In this document: piece by piece, positions 29,628-39,776 of the stretch | How positions within the stretch are numbered: the stretch's first letter is position 1 | Layout of the letters: every line of letters starts with the position of its first letter | Assembly: GCF_006227205.1 (NCBI RefSeq) | Contig: NZ_VCNG01000007.1 | Coordinates: forward strand, 186,001 to 250,000 | Direction of reading: 5' to 3' | DNA from: Pseudomonas sp. ICMP22404 | GTDB taxonomy: Bacteria > Pseudomonadota > Gammaproteobacteria > Pseudomonadales > Pseudomonadaceae | DNA: 64,000 nucleotides | Notes under the pieces: model-generated | Database searches by the model: none | What the model saw: only the letters and a program-made list of their open reading frames with translations | Told to the model about the DNA's origin: nothing | Made by a program: the position numbers and the translations under genes

Positions 29628-31007
29628 TCAATCCAGTAAAGAGAGGGTGACCGGCGTCAGGTGATTGTCTTCGACCCGCACCAGCAATTCGCCTTCGCCG
29701 AGCCGGGCCGTCAGGCGCTGGCCGGTCTGGGTCTGTCCGGCACTGCGGATCGCATGGCCGCGTTCGTCCAGCAAGATGCTGTAGCCCCGACCGAGGGTCG
29801 CCAGGGGACTGACGATGTGCAGCGTCTGCATCTGGTTGTGCAATTGCACGCGTCGCGCCTTCAAGCCTTCGCGCATGGCCCGGGGCAGGCGTTCGGCCAG
29901 GCTGTCCAGGCGCTGGCGCAGCAGCGCCAGGTGACGGCCCGGATGTTGGCCGGCCAGGCGGGTTTCCAGGCGGATCAGGCGTTCGCGGCGGGTATTGAGG
30001 CTGCGTTCGAAGGCCCGGCGCAGGCGCATGTCCAGGTCGTCGAGGCGCTGGGCTTGCTGGCGCAGGCGTTCGCCGGGGTGGCGCAGTCGTCGGGTCAGGC
30101 CTTCGAGGCGCAGTTGATCGCGCATCAAGCGGTCACGCATGCGCATCACCAGCCGCCGATGGAGGCTTTCGACCCGGCGCACCAGATCGCCAGCGTCCGG
30201 TGCCAACAGTTCGGCAGCGGCGGACGGCGTCGGGGCGCGTACGTCAGCGACGAAATCGCTGATGGACACGTCGGTTTCATGGCCGACCGCGCTGACGATC
30301 GGTGTCACGCAGGCGTCCACGGCCCGGGCCACGGCTTCTTCGTTGAAGCACCACAAGTCTTCCAGCGAACCGCCGCCCCGGGCCAGGATCAGCGCATCGA
30401 AGCCCCGGGCGTCCGCCAGTTTCAGGGCGCGGACGATCTGCGCGGTGGCTTCGCGGCCCTGCACGGCGGTGGGGATCAGCGTCAGGGCGATCTGCGGCGC
30501 ACGGCGACGGAACACGCTGATGATGTCGCGGATCACCGCGCCGGTGGGCGAACTGATGATGCCGATGCGTTGTGGATGAGCGGGCAGGGGCACCTTGCGC
30601 TCGGCGCTGAACAGGCCTTCGGCGCTGAGCTTTTCCTTCAGGGCATCGAAGGCCAGGCGCAGGGCACCGTCGCCAGCCGGCTCCACGGTGTCGAGAATCA
30701 GCTGGTAATCGCCACGGCCTTCGAACAGCGAAACCTTGCCACGCACCTTGACCGCCAACCCATCCTTCAAGGCCTGGCGCACCCGCGCGGCGTTCTGCCG
30801 GAACAGCGCGCAGCGTACCTGGGCGCCGCTGTCCTTGAGGGTGAAATACACGTGGCCGGAGGCGGGGCGGGCGAGGTTGGAGATTTCGCCCTCGACCCAG
30901 ATGTTGCTGAACACGTCCTCCAGCAACACCCGCGCGCGGCCGTTGAGCTGACTGACAGTCAGGACCTCGCGGTCCAGGCCCAGGCGGGCAAAGGGATCTT
31001 TAATCAT
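29628..31007 (-). CDS. xseA: exodeoxyribonuclease VII large subunit
   Basis: Catalytic subunit of the single-strand-specific exonuclease VII. N-terminal OB-fold (IWVEGEISNLARPASGHVYF), conserved IGIISSPTGAVIRDI and ARGGGSLEDLWCFN motifs of the catalytic domain, then a long coiled-coil region rich in Arg/Leu (about residues 255-380). 459 aa with ATG at 31007 (MIKDPFARLGL), the family start; an in-frame ATG three codons upstream also exists. Confidence 0.96.
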   Translation of the reverse strand: MIKDPFARLGLDREVLTVSQLNGRARVLLEDVFSNIWVEGEISNLARPASGHVYFTLKDSGAQVRCALFRQNAARVRQALKDGLAVKVRGKVSLFEGRGDYQLILDTVEPAGDGALRLAFDALKEKLSAEGLFSAERKVPLPAHPQRIGIISSPTGAVIRDIISVFRRRAPQIALTLIPTAVQGREATAQIVRALKLADARGFDALILARGGGSLEDLWCFNEEAVARAVDACVTPIVSAVGHETDVSISDFVADVRAPTPSAAAELLAPDAGDLVRRVESLHRRLVMRMRDRLMRDQLRLEGLTRRLRHPGERLRQQAQRLDDLDMRLRRAFERSLNTRRERLIRLETRLAGQHPGRHLALLRQRLDSLAERLPRAMREGLKARRVQLHNQMQTLHIVSPLATLGRGYSILLDERGHAIRSAGQTQTGQRLTARLGEGELLVRVEDNHLTPVTLSLLD

Positions 31008-31075
31008 GGGCGGCATGATAAGGGCATTTGCCGCTTAATCTCCATGCGTGGAAACAATTAGACCGGGTTGCCTTC

Positions 31076-31159
31076 ATCGCGAGCAGGCTCGCTCCCACAA
31101 AGGTTCTGCGTCGTACACAGCATATGAATCCAAATGTGGGAGCGAACCTGCTCGCGGAT
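31076..31159. repeat. REPIN upstream of xseA
   Basis: ATCGCGAGCAGGCTCGCTCC arm (31076-31099) and an imperfect inverted arm at 31135-31159 (GCGAACCTGCTCGCGGAT). Confidence 0.88.
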
Positions 31160-31224
31160 AGCAGTGCTGGATAAGCCTGCGACCTCTGGCTAAAGTCGCC
31201 GCTCCGTAAGCAAGGAAGTACCGG

Positions 31225-31992
31225 ATGAACCTTTTCTCGTGGTTGGGCCAATGGGCATTCGCACCCACGGAATGGCTGGTGATCGGCCTTGCCATCGCCT
31301 TGGCTTATATCGTGTTCGGCATTGCCGGGTTCGGAACGGCGCTGGTGGCCGCACCTATCCTGCTGCTGTTCATGCCATTGTCGAAAATCGTGCCGCTGCT
31401 GGTGTTGCTGGATTTTGTCGCGGCGTTCGGCAACCTGCTGCCGTCGCGCAAGGATGTTGCCCGGCCGGAGTTGCTGCGGTTGTTGCCGTGCATGGCGGTT
31501 GGTTGCACCCTGGGCGTGATTTTCCTGCTCAACCTCAAGTCGGACCTGCTGTTGCTGTTGATGGGGCTGTTCATCAGCGCCTACGCGATCTACAGCCTGT
31601 GGATAAAGACCCGACCCACGCAGCTGTCGGCGCTATGGGCGATCCCGATGGGCACGGTAGGCGGGATGTTCGGGGCCTTGTTCGGCAGTGGCGGCTTTTT
31701 ATATGCGATCTATTTGAATAGCCGCTTGCCCAAGGAACCGGCCCGGGCCACCCAAAGCGCCCTGATCAGTTGCAGCACCGTGGTGCGCTTGAGCCTGTTC
31801 GCTGTCGCGGGCGTGTATGCCGAACTACCCTTGTTGGTACTGGCGCTGTGTTTGTTGCCGGCCATGGCGCTGGGGCTGTGGACAGGTCGTCGCCTGACGA
31901 TGAGGATGTCGCGCGAGACGTTCGTGCGCCTGGTGACCTGGCTGGTGCTTGCCAGCGGCCTCGCGCTGATCGGGCGCTACCTGAGCGCTTGA
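31225..31992 (+). CDS. TauE/SafE-family membrane permease
   Basis: A 255-aa integral membrane protein with about eight hydrophobic segments. The TauE/SafE signature is visible at the N-terminus (FGIAGFGTALVAAPILLLF) and repeated in the second half as VGGMFGALFGSGGFLYAIY. Members export sulfite, sulfoacetate or other organic anions; the substrate here is unknown. Monocistronic, flanked by REPINs on both sides. Confidence 0.85.
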   Translation: MNLFSWLGQWAFAPTEWLVIGLAIALAYIVFGIAGFGTALVAAPILLLFMPLSKIVPLLVLLDFVAAFGNLLPSRKDVARPELLRLLPCMAVGCTLGVIFLLNLKSDLLLLLMGLFISAYAIYSLWIKTRPTQLSALWAIPMGTVGGMFGALFGSGGFLYAIYLNSRLPKEPARATQSALISCSTVVRLSLFAVAGVYAELPLLVLALCLLPAMALGLWTGRRLTMRMSRETFVRLVTWLVLASGLALIGRYLSA

Positions 31993-32036
31993 CCTGGTGT
32001 GGCCAGGGATTAAGCTGCCGGCCTTTGATAACACTC

Positions 32037-32122
32037 GTAGGAGCAAAGCTTGCTCGCGATGGAATCGCCCCCATCATCTGATGGACTGAAGTGTCCGCAT
32101 CGCGAGCAAGCTTTGCGCCTAC
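32037..32122. repeat. REPIN downstream of the TauE/SafE gene
   Basis: GTAGGAGCAAAGCTTGCTCG arm (32037-32060) and an inverted arm with one mismatch at 32099-32122. Confidence 0.9.
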
Positions 32123-32143
32123 AGAGAACCCCCAGGCCTTGTC

Positions 32144-32692
32144 ATGAACTCCCAAAGCATCATCGTCCCGAAAATCTCCACCTTGCCGGTCCATGAGCCC
32201 AGGGCTCGGGCGATCGTGCGCTGGCTGGTGCGCAAGAACATTGTCGAAGAACAACTGACCACCTGTGGGCGCACCGGCAATCGCATGGCCCATGCCATCG
32301 CTCCAGGCGCCCGCACCGTGGTCCTGCGCCCCGATGCCTTGCCGTTCGACGAGCCGATCAACGGCCTGGAGATCATCACCAAGCGCTGCATCTACACCCC
32401 GGCCAAGGGCTTTCTCGAGGAAGCGGGCTGCGCCGAGTGCCGGCGGGAAATCGGCGAGGCGCTGTTCGAAAGCCTGGAGGACTGGATGCCCGAACGCACC
32501 GACAACTTCACCTGCCCCGAGTGCGGGCATGAAGATGACATCAACGGCTTTCTGTTCCTGCAGCCCTGCGGCTTCTCCAACCTGGGGTTCATCTTCAACA
32601 ACTGGCTGGAGGCGGGGTTCAAGCAGGACTTCCTCGACGAATTCGCCGATTGGCTGGATCAGCCGGTGAGTTGGGTGCAGGTGGAGTTGTAG
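32144..32692 (+). CDS. conserved hypothetical protein with two CxxC pairs
   Basis: A 182-aa soluble protein seen in many pseudomonads but without an assigned function; some database entries call it a sugar ABC transporter ATPase, yet no Walker A or B motif is present. Two CxxC pairs (CAEC near residue 93 and CPEC near residue 125) could bind zinc. No signal peptide. It stands alone between a REPIN and a second long repeat. Confidence 0.8.
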   Translation: MNSQSIIVPKISTLPVHEPRARAIVRWLVRKNIVEEQLTTCGRTGNRMAHAIAPGARTVVLRPDALPFDEPINGLEIITKRCIYTPAKGFLEEAGCAECRREIGEALFESLEDWMPERTDNFTCPECGHEDDINGFLFLQPCGFSNLGFIFNNWLEAGFKQDFLDEFADWLDQPVSWVQVEL

Positions 32693-32715
32693 GTAGGCAC
32701 ACTGGAGACTGCTTT

Positions 32716-32846
32716 TGTGGCGAGGGGATTTATCCCCGCTGGGGCGCGAAGCGGCCCTAAACCCAGGCTGTGCGGTACATCAGGCATATGAGTCGACCAC
32801 CTTGGGACTGCTGCGCAGTCCAGCGGGGATAAATCCCCTCGCCACA
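32716..32846. repeat. large inverted repeat (GTGGCGAGGGG family), copy 2
   Basis: Perfect 27-base outer arms (TGTGGCGAGGGGATTTATCC... at 32716-32742 and inverted at 32820-32846). The inner part of the left arm continues as in copy 1 (GGCGCGAAGCGGCCC), but the right inner part has been replaced by a different small palindrome (GGACTGCTGCGCAGTCC). Confidence 0.9.
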
Positions 32847-32907
32847 GGGGGGCGGTGTACCGCCGCAGTGGGGCGATCAGCCCCGTCAATCACCCCGCCA
32901 ATAATAG

Positions 32908-34455
<1,548 letters not shown>

Positions 34456-34479
34456 GGCTTCCAGCAAAACGTTAATCAC

Positions 34480-34501
34480 CGGGGCTGTTCATTCAGCCCC
34501 G
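34480..34501 (+). other. hairpin between guaB and guaA
   Basis: CGGGGCTG-TTCATT-CAGCCCCG followed by a weak T-containing sequence. Probably a partial terminator or mRNA stabiliser within the guaBA operon. Confidence 0.5.
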
Positions 34502-34534
34502 AGTTGTTTCTGATTCACTACATGAGAATGAGTC

Positions 34535-36112
34535 ATGGCCCTCGACATTCACGCTCACCGCATCCTGATCCTCGACTTCGGTTCCCAGTACACCCAACTG
34601 ATTGCCCGCCGCGTGCGTGAAATCGGCGTGTACTGCGAGTTGCACCCGTTCGACATGGATGACGAAGCGATTCGCGAGTTCGCTCCCAAAGGCGTCATCC
34701 TCGCCGGCGGTCCCGAGTCCGTGCACGAAGCCAACAGCCCGCGCTGCCCGCAAGCGGTGTTCGACCTGGGCGTGCCGGTCTTCGGCATCTGCTACGGCAT
34801 GCAGACCATGGCCGAGCAGCTCGGCGGCAAGGTGGAAGGCTCCGACCTGCGTGAGTTCGGTTATGCCCGTGTTGACGTGGTCGGCAAGAGCCGCCTGCTG
34901 GATGGCATCGAAGACCATGTCGACGCCGATGGCCTGTTCGGTCTGGACGTGTGGATGAGCCACGGTGACAAGGTCACCAAGATGCCGGAAGACTTCCACA
35001 TCCTCGCCAGCACGCCGAGTTGCCCGATTGCCGGCATGTTCAGCGACGAGCGTCGTTACTACGGCGTGCAGTTCCACCCGGAAGTGACCCACACCAAGCA
35101 GGGCGGCCGCATCCTGTCGCGCTTCATCCTCGACATCTGCGAGTGCGAAGCCCTGTGGACACCGTCGAAAATCGCTGAAGACGCCATCGCCCAGGTGCGC
35201 GCCCAGGTCGGTACCGACAACGTGCTGCTGGGCTTGTCCGGCGGCGTCGACTCCTCGGTAGTCGCCGCGCTGCTGCACAAGGCCATCGGTGATCAACTGA
35301 CCTGCGTCTTCGTCGACAACGGCCTGCTGCGCCTGCACGAAGGCGAGCAAGTGATGGCCATGTTCGCCGAGAACATGGGCGTCAAGGTGATCCGCGCCAA
35401 CGCCGAAGAGCAATTCCTGACCAACCTGGCCGGTGAGTCCGACCCGGAGAAGAAGCGCAAGATCATCGGTCGTACCTTCATCGACGTGTTCGATGCCGAA
35501 TCCTGCAAGCTCGACAACATCAAGTACCTGGCCCAGGGCACCATCTATCCCGACGTGATCGAGTCGGCCGGCGCCAAGAGCGGCAAGGCCCACGTGATCA
35601 AGTCCCACCACAACGTCGGTGGCCTGCCGGAAGAAATGAACCTCAAGCTGGTCGAGCCGCTGCGCGAGCTGTTCAAGGACGAGGTCCGTCGCCTCGGCCT
35701 GGAGCTGGGCCTGCCTTACGACATGGTCTACCGCCACCCATTCCCGGGTCCGGGCCTGGGCGTGCGAATCCTCGGTGAAGTGAAGAAGGAATACGCCGAC
35801 CTGTTGCGTCGCGCCGACCACATCTTCATCGAAGAACTGCGCAAGGCCGACTGGTACCACAAGGTCAGCCAGGCGTTCGTGGTGTTCCAACCGGTGAAAT
35901 CCGTCGGCGTGGTCGGCGATGGCCGTCGCTACGCCTGGGTCGTGGCCCTGCGTGCGGTGGAAACCATCGACTTCATGACCGCTCGCTGGGCGCACCTGCC
36001 GTACGAGCTGCTGGAAACCGTTTCCGGCCGCATCATCAACGAAATCGACGGCATCTCCCGCGTGACGTATGACGTGTCGAGCAAGCCGCCGGCGACGATT
36101 GAGTGGGAATGA
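34535..36112 (+). CDS. guaA: GMP synthase (glutamine-hydrolysing)
   Basis: Converts XMP to GMP with glutamine as nitrogen donor. Class I glutamine amidotransferase domain at the N-terminus with catalytic C86 in FGICYGMQ and a downstream FHPEV histidine; ATP-pyrophosphatase P-loop LSGGVDSS at about residue 233; C-terminal dimerisation domain ending PPATIEWE. 525 aa. The 3' end of guaA is a recognised integration hotspot in several proteobacteria, and accessory genes begin directly behind it here. Confidence 0.98.
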   Translation: MALDIHAHRILILDFGSQYTQLIARRVREIGVYCELHPFDMDDEAIREFAPKGVILAGGPESVHEANSPRCPQAVFDLGVPVFGICYGMQTMAEQLGGKVEGSDLREFGYARVDVVGKSRLLDGIEDHVDADGLFGLDVWMSHGDKVTKMPEDFHILASTPSCPIAGMFSDERRYYGVQFHPEVTHTKQGGRILSRFILDICECEALWTPSKIAEDAIAQVRAQVGTDNVLLGLSGGVDSSVVAALLHKAIGDQLTCVFVDNGLLRLHEGEQVMAMFAENMGVKVIRANAEEQFLTNLAGESDPEKKRKIIGRTFIDVFDAESCKLDNIKYLAQGTIYPDVIESAGAKSGKAHVIKSHHNVGGLPEEMNLKLVEPLRELFKDEVRRLGLELGLPYDMVYRHPFPGPGLGVRILGEVKKEYADLLRRADHIFIEELRKADWYHKVSQAFVVFQPVKSVGVVGDGRRYAWVVALRAVETIDFMTARWAHLPYELLETVSGRIINEIDGISRVTYDVSSKPPATIEWE

Positions 36113-36157
36113 TTAGAGGGCCGGAATTGTCCGGCGCCACCTAGCAGAAATACCCTG

Positions 36158-36184
36158 AAGCCCGCGTAATTGTGGGCTTTTGGT
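36158..36184 (+). terminator. terminator after guaA
   Basis: AAGCCCGC-GTAATT-GTGGGCTT followed by TTGGTT. Eight pairs with one G-T; moderately good intrinsic terminator. Confidence 0.7.
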
Positions 36185-36427
36185 TCTTTGGATCTGGGAG
36201 TTCCGGCGTTCAGAACGCCTTCCGGGGCCCCCGGCGAGCGGTCGGTGATGATCGACGGCGCGGGATGGATTGTCACGGCACGCAATCCGGCAAGCTGACG
36301 GGAATTACAGCGGAGGCGCCTCCGCTCGGTGGAGTGGGGTGACGCTCTTGATGGCTTGGTGTGTCTTCCTTCTTGGTGTGCTACCTTGTGAGCAGAAATT
36401 GATCAAGCCGTTGAGGGTCCTCAAGCC
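36185..36427. other. non-coding stretch downstream of guaA
   Basis: No credible gene. A perfect 18-base palindrome, AGCGGAGGCGCCTCCGCT, lies at 36309-36326. Composition shifts from GC-rich to AT-rich towards 36427, marking entry into accessory DNA. No repeat of the guaA 3' end was found nearby. Confidence 0.6.
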
Positions 36428-36598
36428 ATGAACCACAAGCTGAACACCTATGGTGTATCCATAGTAGAGAGGCCTAAAATTAAAGCTACCAAGAAGCTGG
36501 ATTTGGGTGGCGATTTGGGTAAGCAAATCGTTTATTCAGAAACCAAGCTCGTTCTCAGAACTCACAAGAAGACCTTTCAGAAGCTGGCTGACATGTAA
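36428..36598 (+). CDS. putative antitoxin of the Fic/Doc pair (56 aa)
   Basis: A short basic protein (MNHKLNTYGVSIVERPKIKA...) with several lysines, ending QKLADM. Its stop codon overlaps the ATG of the Doc-like gene (TAATG at 36596-36600), the usual antitoxin-first, coupled arrangement. GAGGG upstream gives a ribosome binding site. No Phd-type fold or Fic-inhibitory (S/T)xxxE(G/N) motif is evident to me, so it may represent a different antitoxin type. Role inferred from position only. The sequence is clearly less GC-rich than core genes. Confidence 0.7.
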   Translation: MNHKLNTYGVSIVERPKIKATKKLDLGGDLGKQIVYSETKLVLRTHKKTFQKLADM

Positions 36599-36996
36599 TG
36601 GAATTGATCTTCTTTCCATTTGAACGGGTCATTGAAATAAACACTCAGATCTTGACTACCGAGCCCGGCATGAAAGGGGCAGTTAATATTCCGGTCTTGC
36701 AAGGCGCGCTGGCCCGAATCGACAATGCGATCGCCTATAATGGCCTCGACGATGTATTTGAAATTGCCGCCAAGTACACTGCCAGTATCGCGCGAGGCCA
36801 TGCACTGCCTGATGCTAACAAGCGCACCGGGCTTGCAGTCGGCTTGGAGTACCTTTCGCTCAATGATTATGAAATTACCCTGGACAATGATCTGCTAGCT
36901 GATGCCGTTAGGGATTTGGTCACCGGGGATATCAATGAGCATGATTTCGCTGATATTCTTTACTCCTGTTTTAGCGCTTCTCAAAATCAGGCTTAG
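36598..36996 (+). CDS. doc: Fic/Doc-family (death-on-curing) toxin
   Basis: A 132-aa protein of the short Doc class. The Fic motif is visible as HALPDANKRTG with H68 (consensus HxFx[D/N]xNKR; the usual Phe is Leu). In P1 Doc the motif phosphorylates and inactivates EF-Tu. The helical surroundings (VLQGALARIDNAIAYNG, FEIAAKYTASIARGH) also fit Doc. It follows its putative antitoxin with overlapping codons. The lower GC content suggests horizontal acquisition. Confidence 0.88.
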   Translation: MELIFFPFERVIEINTQILTTEPGMKGAVNIPVLQGALARIDNAIAYNGLDDVFEIAAKYTASIARGHALPDANKRTGLAVGLEYLSLNDYEITLDNDLLADAVRDLVTGDINEHDFADILYSCFSASQNQA

Positions 36997-37424
36997 TACT
37001 AGGAAGACCTGTCAGGTTCACTGACTTGATTCGCCGTAGTCATGATGAGGCAAGGGTAGAGATTTTCAGGCTAATCCATCATATACAGCTGAGCTGCTGG
37101 CTGAAGTTGTACATGACGGCCATGCAGACGATTGCCCGACCGTTCCCCAGGCTAACTGGACAGTTGGAAATAGTCATTTTTGTACGCATCTCTTTTTCAT
37201 AATCCTATTTATCTGACTTAAACCATCAATTAACAAGATCAGGCGTCTTGGACCCTTCCGATCTCGGCGGTTATTGGAGAGGATGAGGGCGAGCGTCACG
37301 GCTAGGATTGGATGCTGGACCGAAGATCGATGCCTGTGATGTAGGTCGTACGCGAGCAAGTAGACGGCCTTACCGAATGGTGTGAGTCGTGCTTTGGATG
37401 TCAGAGTTTGACCAGCTTTAGATG
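36997..37424. other. 428-base gap without a recognisable gene
   Basis: AT-richer than the flanks and broken by stop codons in all frames except short stretches. A minus-strand run near 37075-37150 (reading ...AIVCMAVMYNFSQQL...) looks like decayed coding sequence but could not be assigned to a family. No promoter or repeat stands out. Confidence 0.5.
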
Positions 37425-39497
37425 TTAGAGAAACTGGGATCGGATCAAGCCCGTATCGAACGGCGTTATTCCTTGATCAAGCGCAAATACTGTCTGTGCC
37501 TGTTGCGACGAAGCCACCCGTTCGCCTCGTGCTCGTGCATGTAAATCGAACAACGTTTCCAAATCCGGCCGTGGTGTATGCACCAACGCCCGCAGCATCA
37601 ACGATATCCCACTCAGGTTGTTCTGGACGTTGTTCCACCGAGGCGATGACGTGAGTCCCAGATCGGCCCAAATCACGCGCCGCTCCTGCAAGTCCATCAC
37701 GAATGGCAGGCAGATCACGGTGTTGGATGCGATATCGATACGGTCGATCACGGATCGCGGTTCGAATACTTCACCCGATGCCGTGTCGACACGGGCCATC
37801 CAGCCAGCGAAGCATTCGGGAAGATCGCAGTACGCCTGTCCGGTGAAGCAGTTGATGGACGTAACGACGTAGCGGATCCCCTTCTCGACGAGGGTATCGA
37901 TGTCGAGGTCGATGAACTCCGAAGCTCCGTCGGGCGCGTCAACAATGTCGCCGCTGTGGTAGCCGCCGAAACCCTTCAAGTTGTAGTACGCGACTGTTTG
38001 CATGAACACGAAGTTGGTATCGAAAAAAGCGGCGGACAAGTCGATGTCCGTGCGTTCACGGCCGTTCTTCCACCATAGGAACAGGCGAATGAAGCGCGTG
38101 TCAGGCATAGGTAACCGACTGCCTCGCACCAGTGTACGTAATGACTTCGATGCGGCACGCTGAGCCAGCGGGACCTTATATTCGCGAAGCGCGGTGTCGA
38201 TGAAAGTGCGACCGAGAGGCGGCAACGAAGCAAAGCGCGTCACGAGAGCGTCCTGGCAGATTCGGCCTGCGCGTGCCAACACCTCGGATGTAAGAGGTTC
38301 ACGCCGATCCTCGATACCGTAGACCTTGGCCAATGCCCCTTTCGGCGTAAAGGCCCGCAAGGACAGGGGGCGCGGGGCTCGTACCTGGGCCAGTACCTGC
38401 AACAGGATAGGTGTGGCCACTTGTGTTGCGACAGCCTCGAACGCGTCGAGTACCGAGCCTGCTTCGGTCGCGCGGCGCAAGGTTACATCCAGCCGTCGTG
38501 CGAATTCACCAGGACGAGTCTGTAGCAAGGGCGTAAGCGCGGTGATCTGACGCTGGGCAAGCAATGTTTCAACACGCGATCCAAACGAGGCCGGCGGGTC
38601 GTTGCGACGCGCTGCCGTGATGGCGGCGAATGCTTGTGGATATTTATTGGGGTACTCGCCCGGATGCAATACTTCGGCCAGGCGTTTCCAGCGTTCGGCA
38701 TGCCGCATCACGTCTTCCGCAGCGTTGGGTGCGCGATCGAGCAGGCGCAACAGCAGACGGCGCATTGCGCGTTTCATTGCTGTGAAACGTGTCGAAGCTG
38801 TTGCCAGGGACACGTCTCCTCCACTCAGTGCGACCGCCAGTCGTAGCACATCTGTTGCAGTTTCGACGTTTCGCTCCAGGAATGCACCCACCCGTGCATC
38901 GCGAGCTACATACTGGATCAGTGCGCCGCCAACCAGTGCGCGAACCTCCCGGAATGGTATGGCCTCGGGCAGTAGACGGAACACATCGTTCTTGTATTCC
39001 CGGATAAACCAGATGACATCGGCAGTTTCCTCCTCGGAGAGTGAGGTACGCGATGAAACCAGGGGCTCGAGCAGTGACTCGAACTCAGAGACGCTTCCCG
39101 GTTCGATAATCCGGGAGATCAAGTTTCCTTCGAGCATCGCAGGTCGAGCTTGTTCTATCGATGGTAAACGTTGAAGCGTGAGGTAATGCATTACGGCGGT
39201 CAGGTACAACTCCGCCTCGCAGGCTGTTAGAACTTGTTCGGGGAAGTCAGGATAAAGCGGCATGTGGTGCACATGAGCGCCGGTCTGTTGGCGAAGCACT
39301 CCGACAACTTCGTGTAGCCAGTGCGAGAGCTCTGTCGATGACAGCATGCCGATTTGCTCAATCAGCGGCTCCGACAGAGCGCATCGGAATGCCGCGACCT
39401 CCTGGACAGCGGACGCGACCTGAGCGCGCGTTGCACCGCCGGCGCCCATGGGGACGTGAACCTTGGTACGGCGACGCAGGAACAGCTCCTGATTCAT
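37425..39497 (-). CDS. large orphan protein with C-terminal TerD-like domain
   Basis: A 690-aa soluble protein. The N-terminal two thirds are helical and Arg/Ala/Leu-rich, of unknown function. From about residue 475 to 630 the sequence follows the TerD fold: WWKNGRERTDIDLSAAFFD, then VAYYNLKGFGGYHSGDIVDA, then EFIDLDID, matching the DxDxSA, YYNN..., HSGD and (I/V)DL blocks of TerD calcium-binding stress proteins. The beginning (LFLRRRTKVHVP) recalls the MXAN_6230/SCO0854 family from memory; no RING cysteines are seen at the C-terminus. No ter operon partners (TerB, TerC, TerZ) are nearby. Start at 39497 with GGAG upstream. Accessory gene of unknown role. Confidence 0.75.
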   Translation of the reverse strand: MNQELFLRRRTKVHVPMGAGGATRAQVASAVQEVAAFRCALSEPLIEQIGMLSSTELSHWLHEVVGVLRQQTGAHVHHMPLYPDFPEQVLTACEAELYLTAVMHYLTLQRLPSIEQARPAMLEGNLISRIIEPGSVSEFESLLEPLVSSRTSLSEEETADVIWFIREYKNDVFRLLPEAIPFREVRALVGGALIQYVARDARVGAFLERNVETATDVLRLAVALSGGDVSLATASTRFTAMKRAMRRLLLRLLDRAPNAAEDVMRHAERWKRLAEVLHPGEYPNKYPQAFAAITAARRNDPPASFGSRVETLLAQRQITALTPLLQTRPGEFARRLDVTLRRATEAGSVLDAFEAVATQVATPILLQVLAQVRAPRPLSLRAFTPKGALAKVYGIEDRREPLTSEVLARAGRICQDALVTRFASLPPLGRTFIDTALREYKVPLAQRAASKSLRTLVRGSRLPMPDTRFIRLFLWWKNGRERTDIDLSAAFFDTNFVFMQTVAYYNLKGFGGYHSGDIVDAPDGASEFIDLDIDTLVEKGIRYVVTSINCFTGQAYCDLPECFAGWMARVDTASGEVFEPRSVIDRIDIASNTVICLPFVMDLQERRVIWADLGLTSSPRWNNVQNNLSGISLMLRALVHTPRPDLETLFDLHARARGERVASSQQAQTVFALDQGITPFDTGLIRSQFL

Positions 39498-39525
39498 GCT
39501 TGATCAACTCCATTGGTCGCCGCTT

Positions 39526-39545
39526 CGAATGAAATGCTTCATTCG
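39526..39545. promoter_or_regulatory. palindrome upstream of the TerD-like gene
   Basis: CGAATGAA-ATGC-TTCATTCG, perfect eight-base arms, 29 bases before the start of the TerD-domain gene; a plausible operator. No matching regulator is identifiable next to it. Confidence 0.5.
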
Positions 39546-39563
39546 TAGTGTCTACAGTCGACG

Positions 39564-39588
39564 TAAAAACGCCTGCAAGTAGCAGGCG
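39564..39588 (-). terminator. treR terminator
   Basis: Minus-strand CGCCTGC-TACTT-GCAGGCG followed by TTTTT. It lies 190 bases beyond the treR stop and separates treR from the TerD-like gene. The rest of 39589-39776 shows nothing recognisable. Confidence 0.75.
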
Positions 39589-39776
39589 TGAAGTGGAGAG
39601 CGGAACCCCTAAGTCATAGGAGGTAAGAAGGAAGGTGTTCCATAGCCACGTCGGCATTCTATGAAAGATCGCCCCGCGTGTCAGGCCGTTACATACCTTG
39701 AAACGTACTCCCAGCTGCTCATCTCGGTCAGTACACAAAGAACCGTGCGAACCTGCGTTCACACTGTTTTTTCCTT

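Noticed and set aside
35929..36285. Minus-strand frame over the end of guaA containing SHSIVAGG
   Set aside because: A recurrent spurious annotation found at many intergenic sites; it overlaps the guaA end and its terminator.
36090..39776. Attachment-site duplication of the guaA 3' end
   Set aside because: No second copy of the guaA terminal sequence could be found by reading through the accessory segment, and no integrase gene is present.
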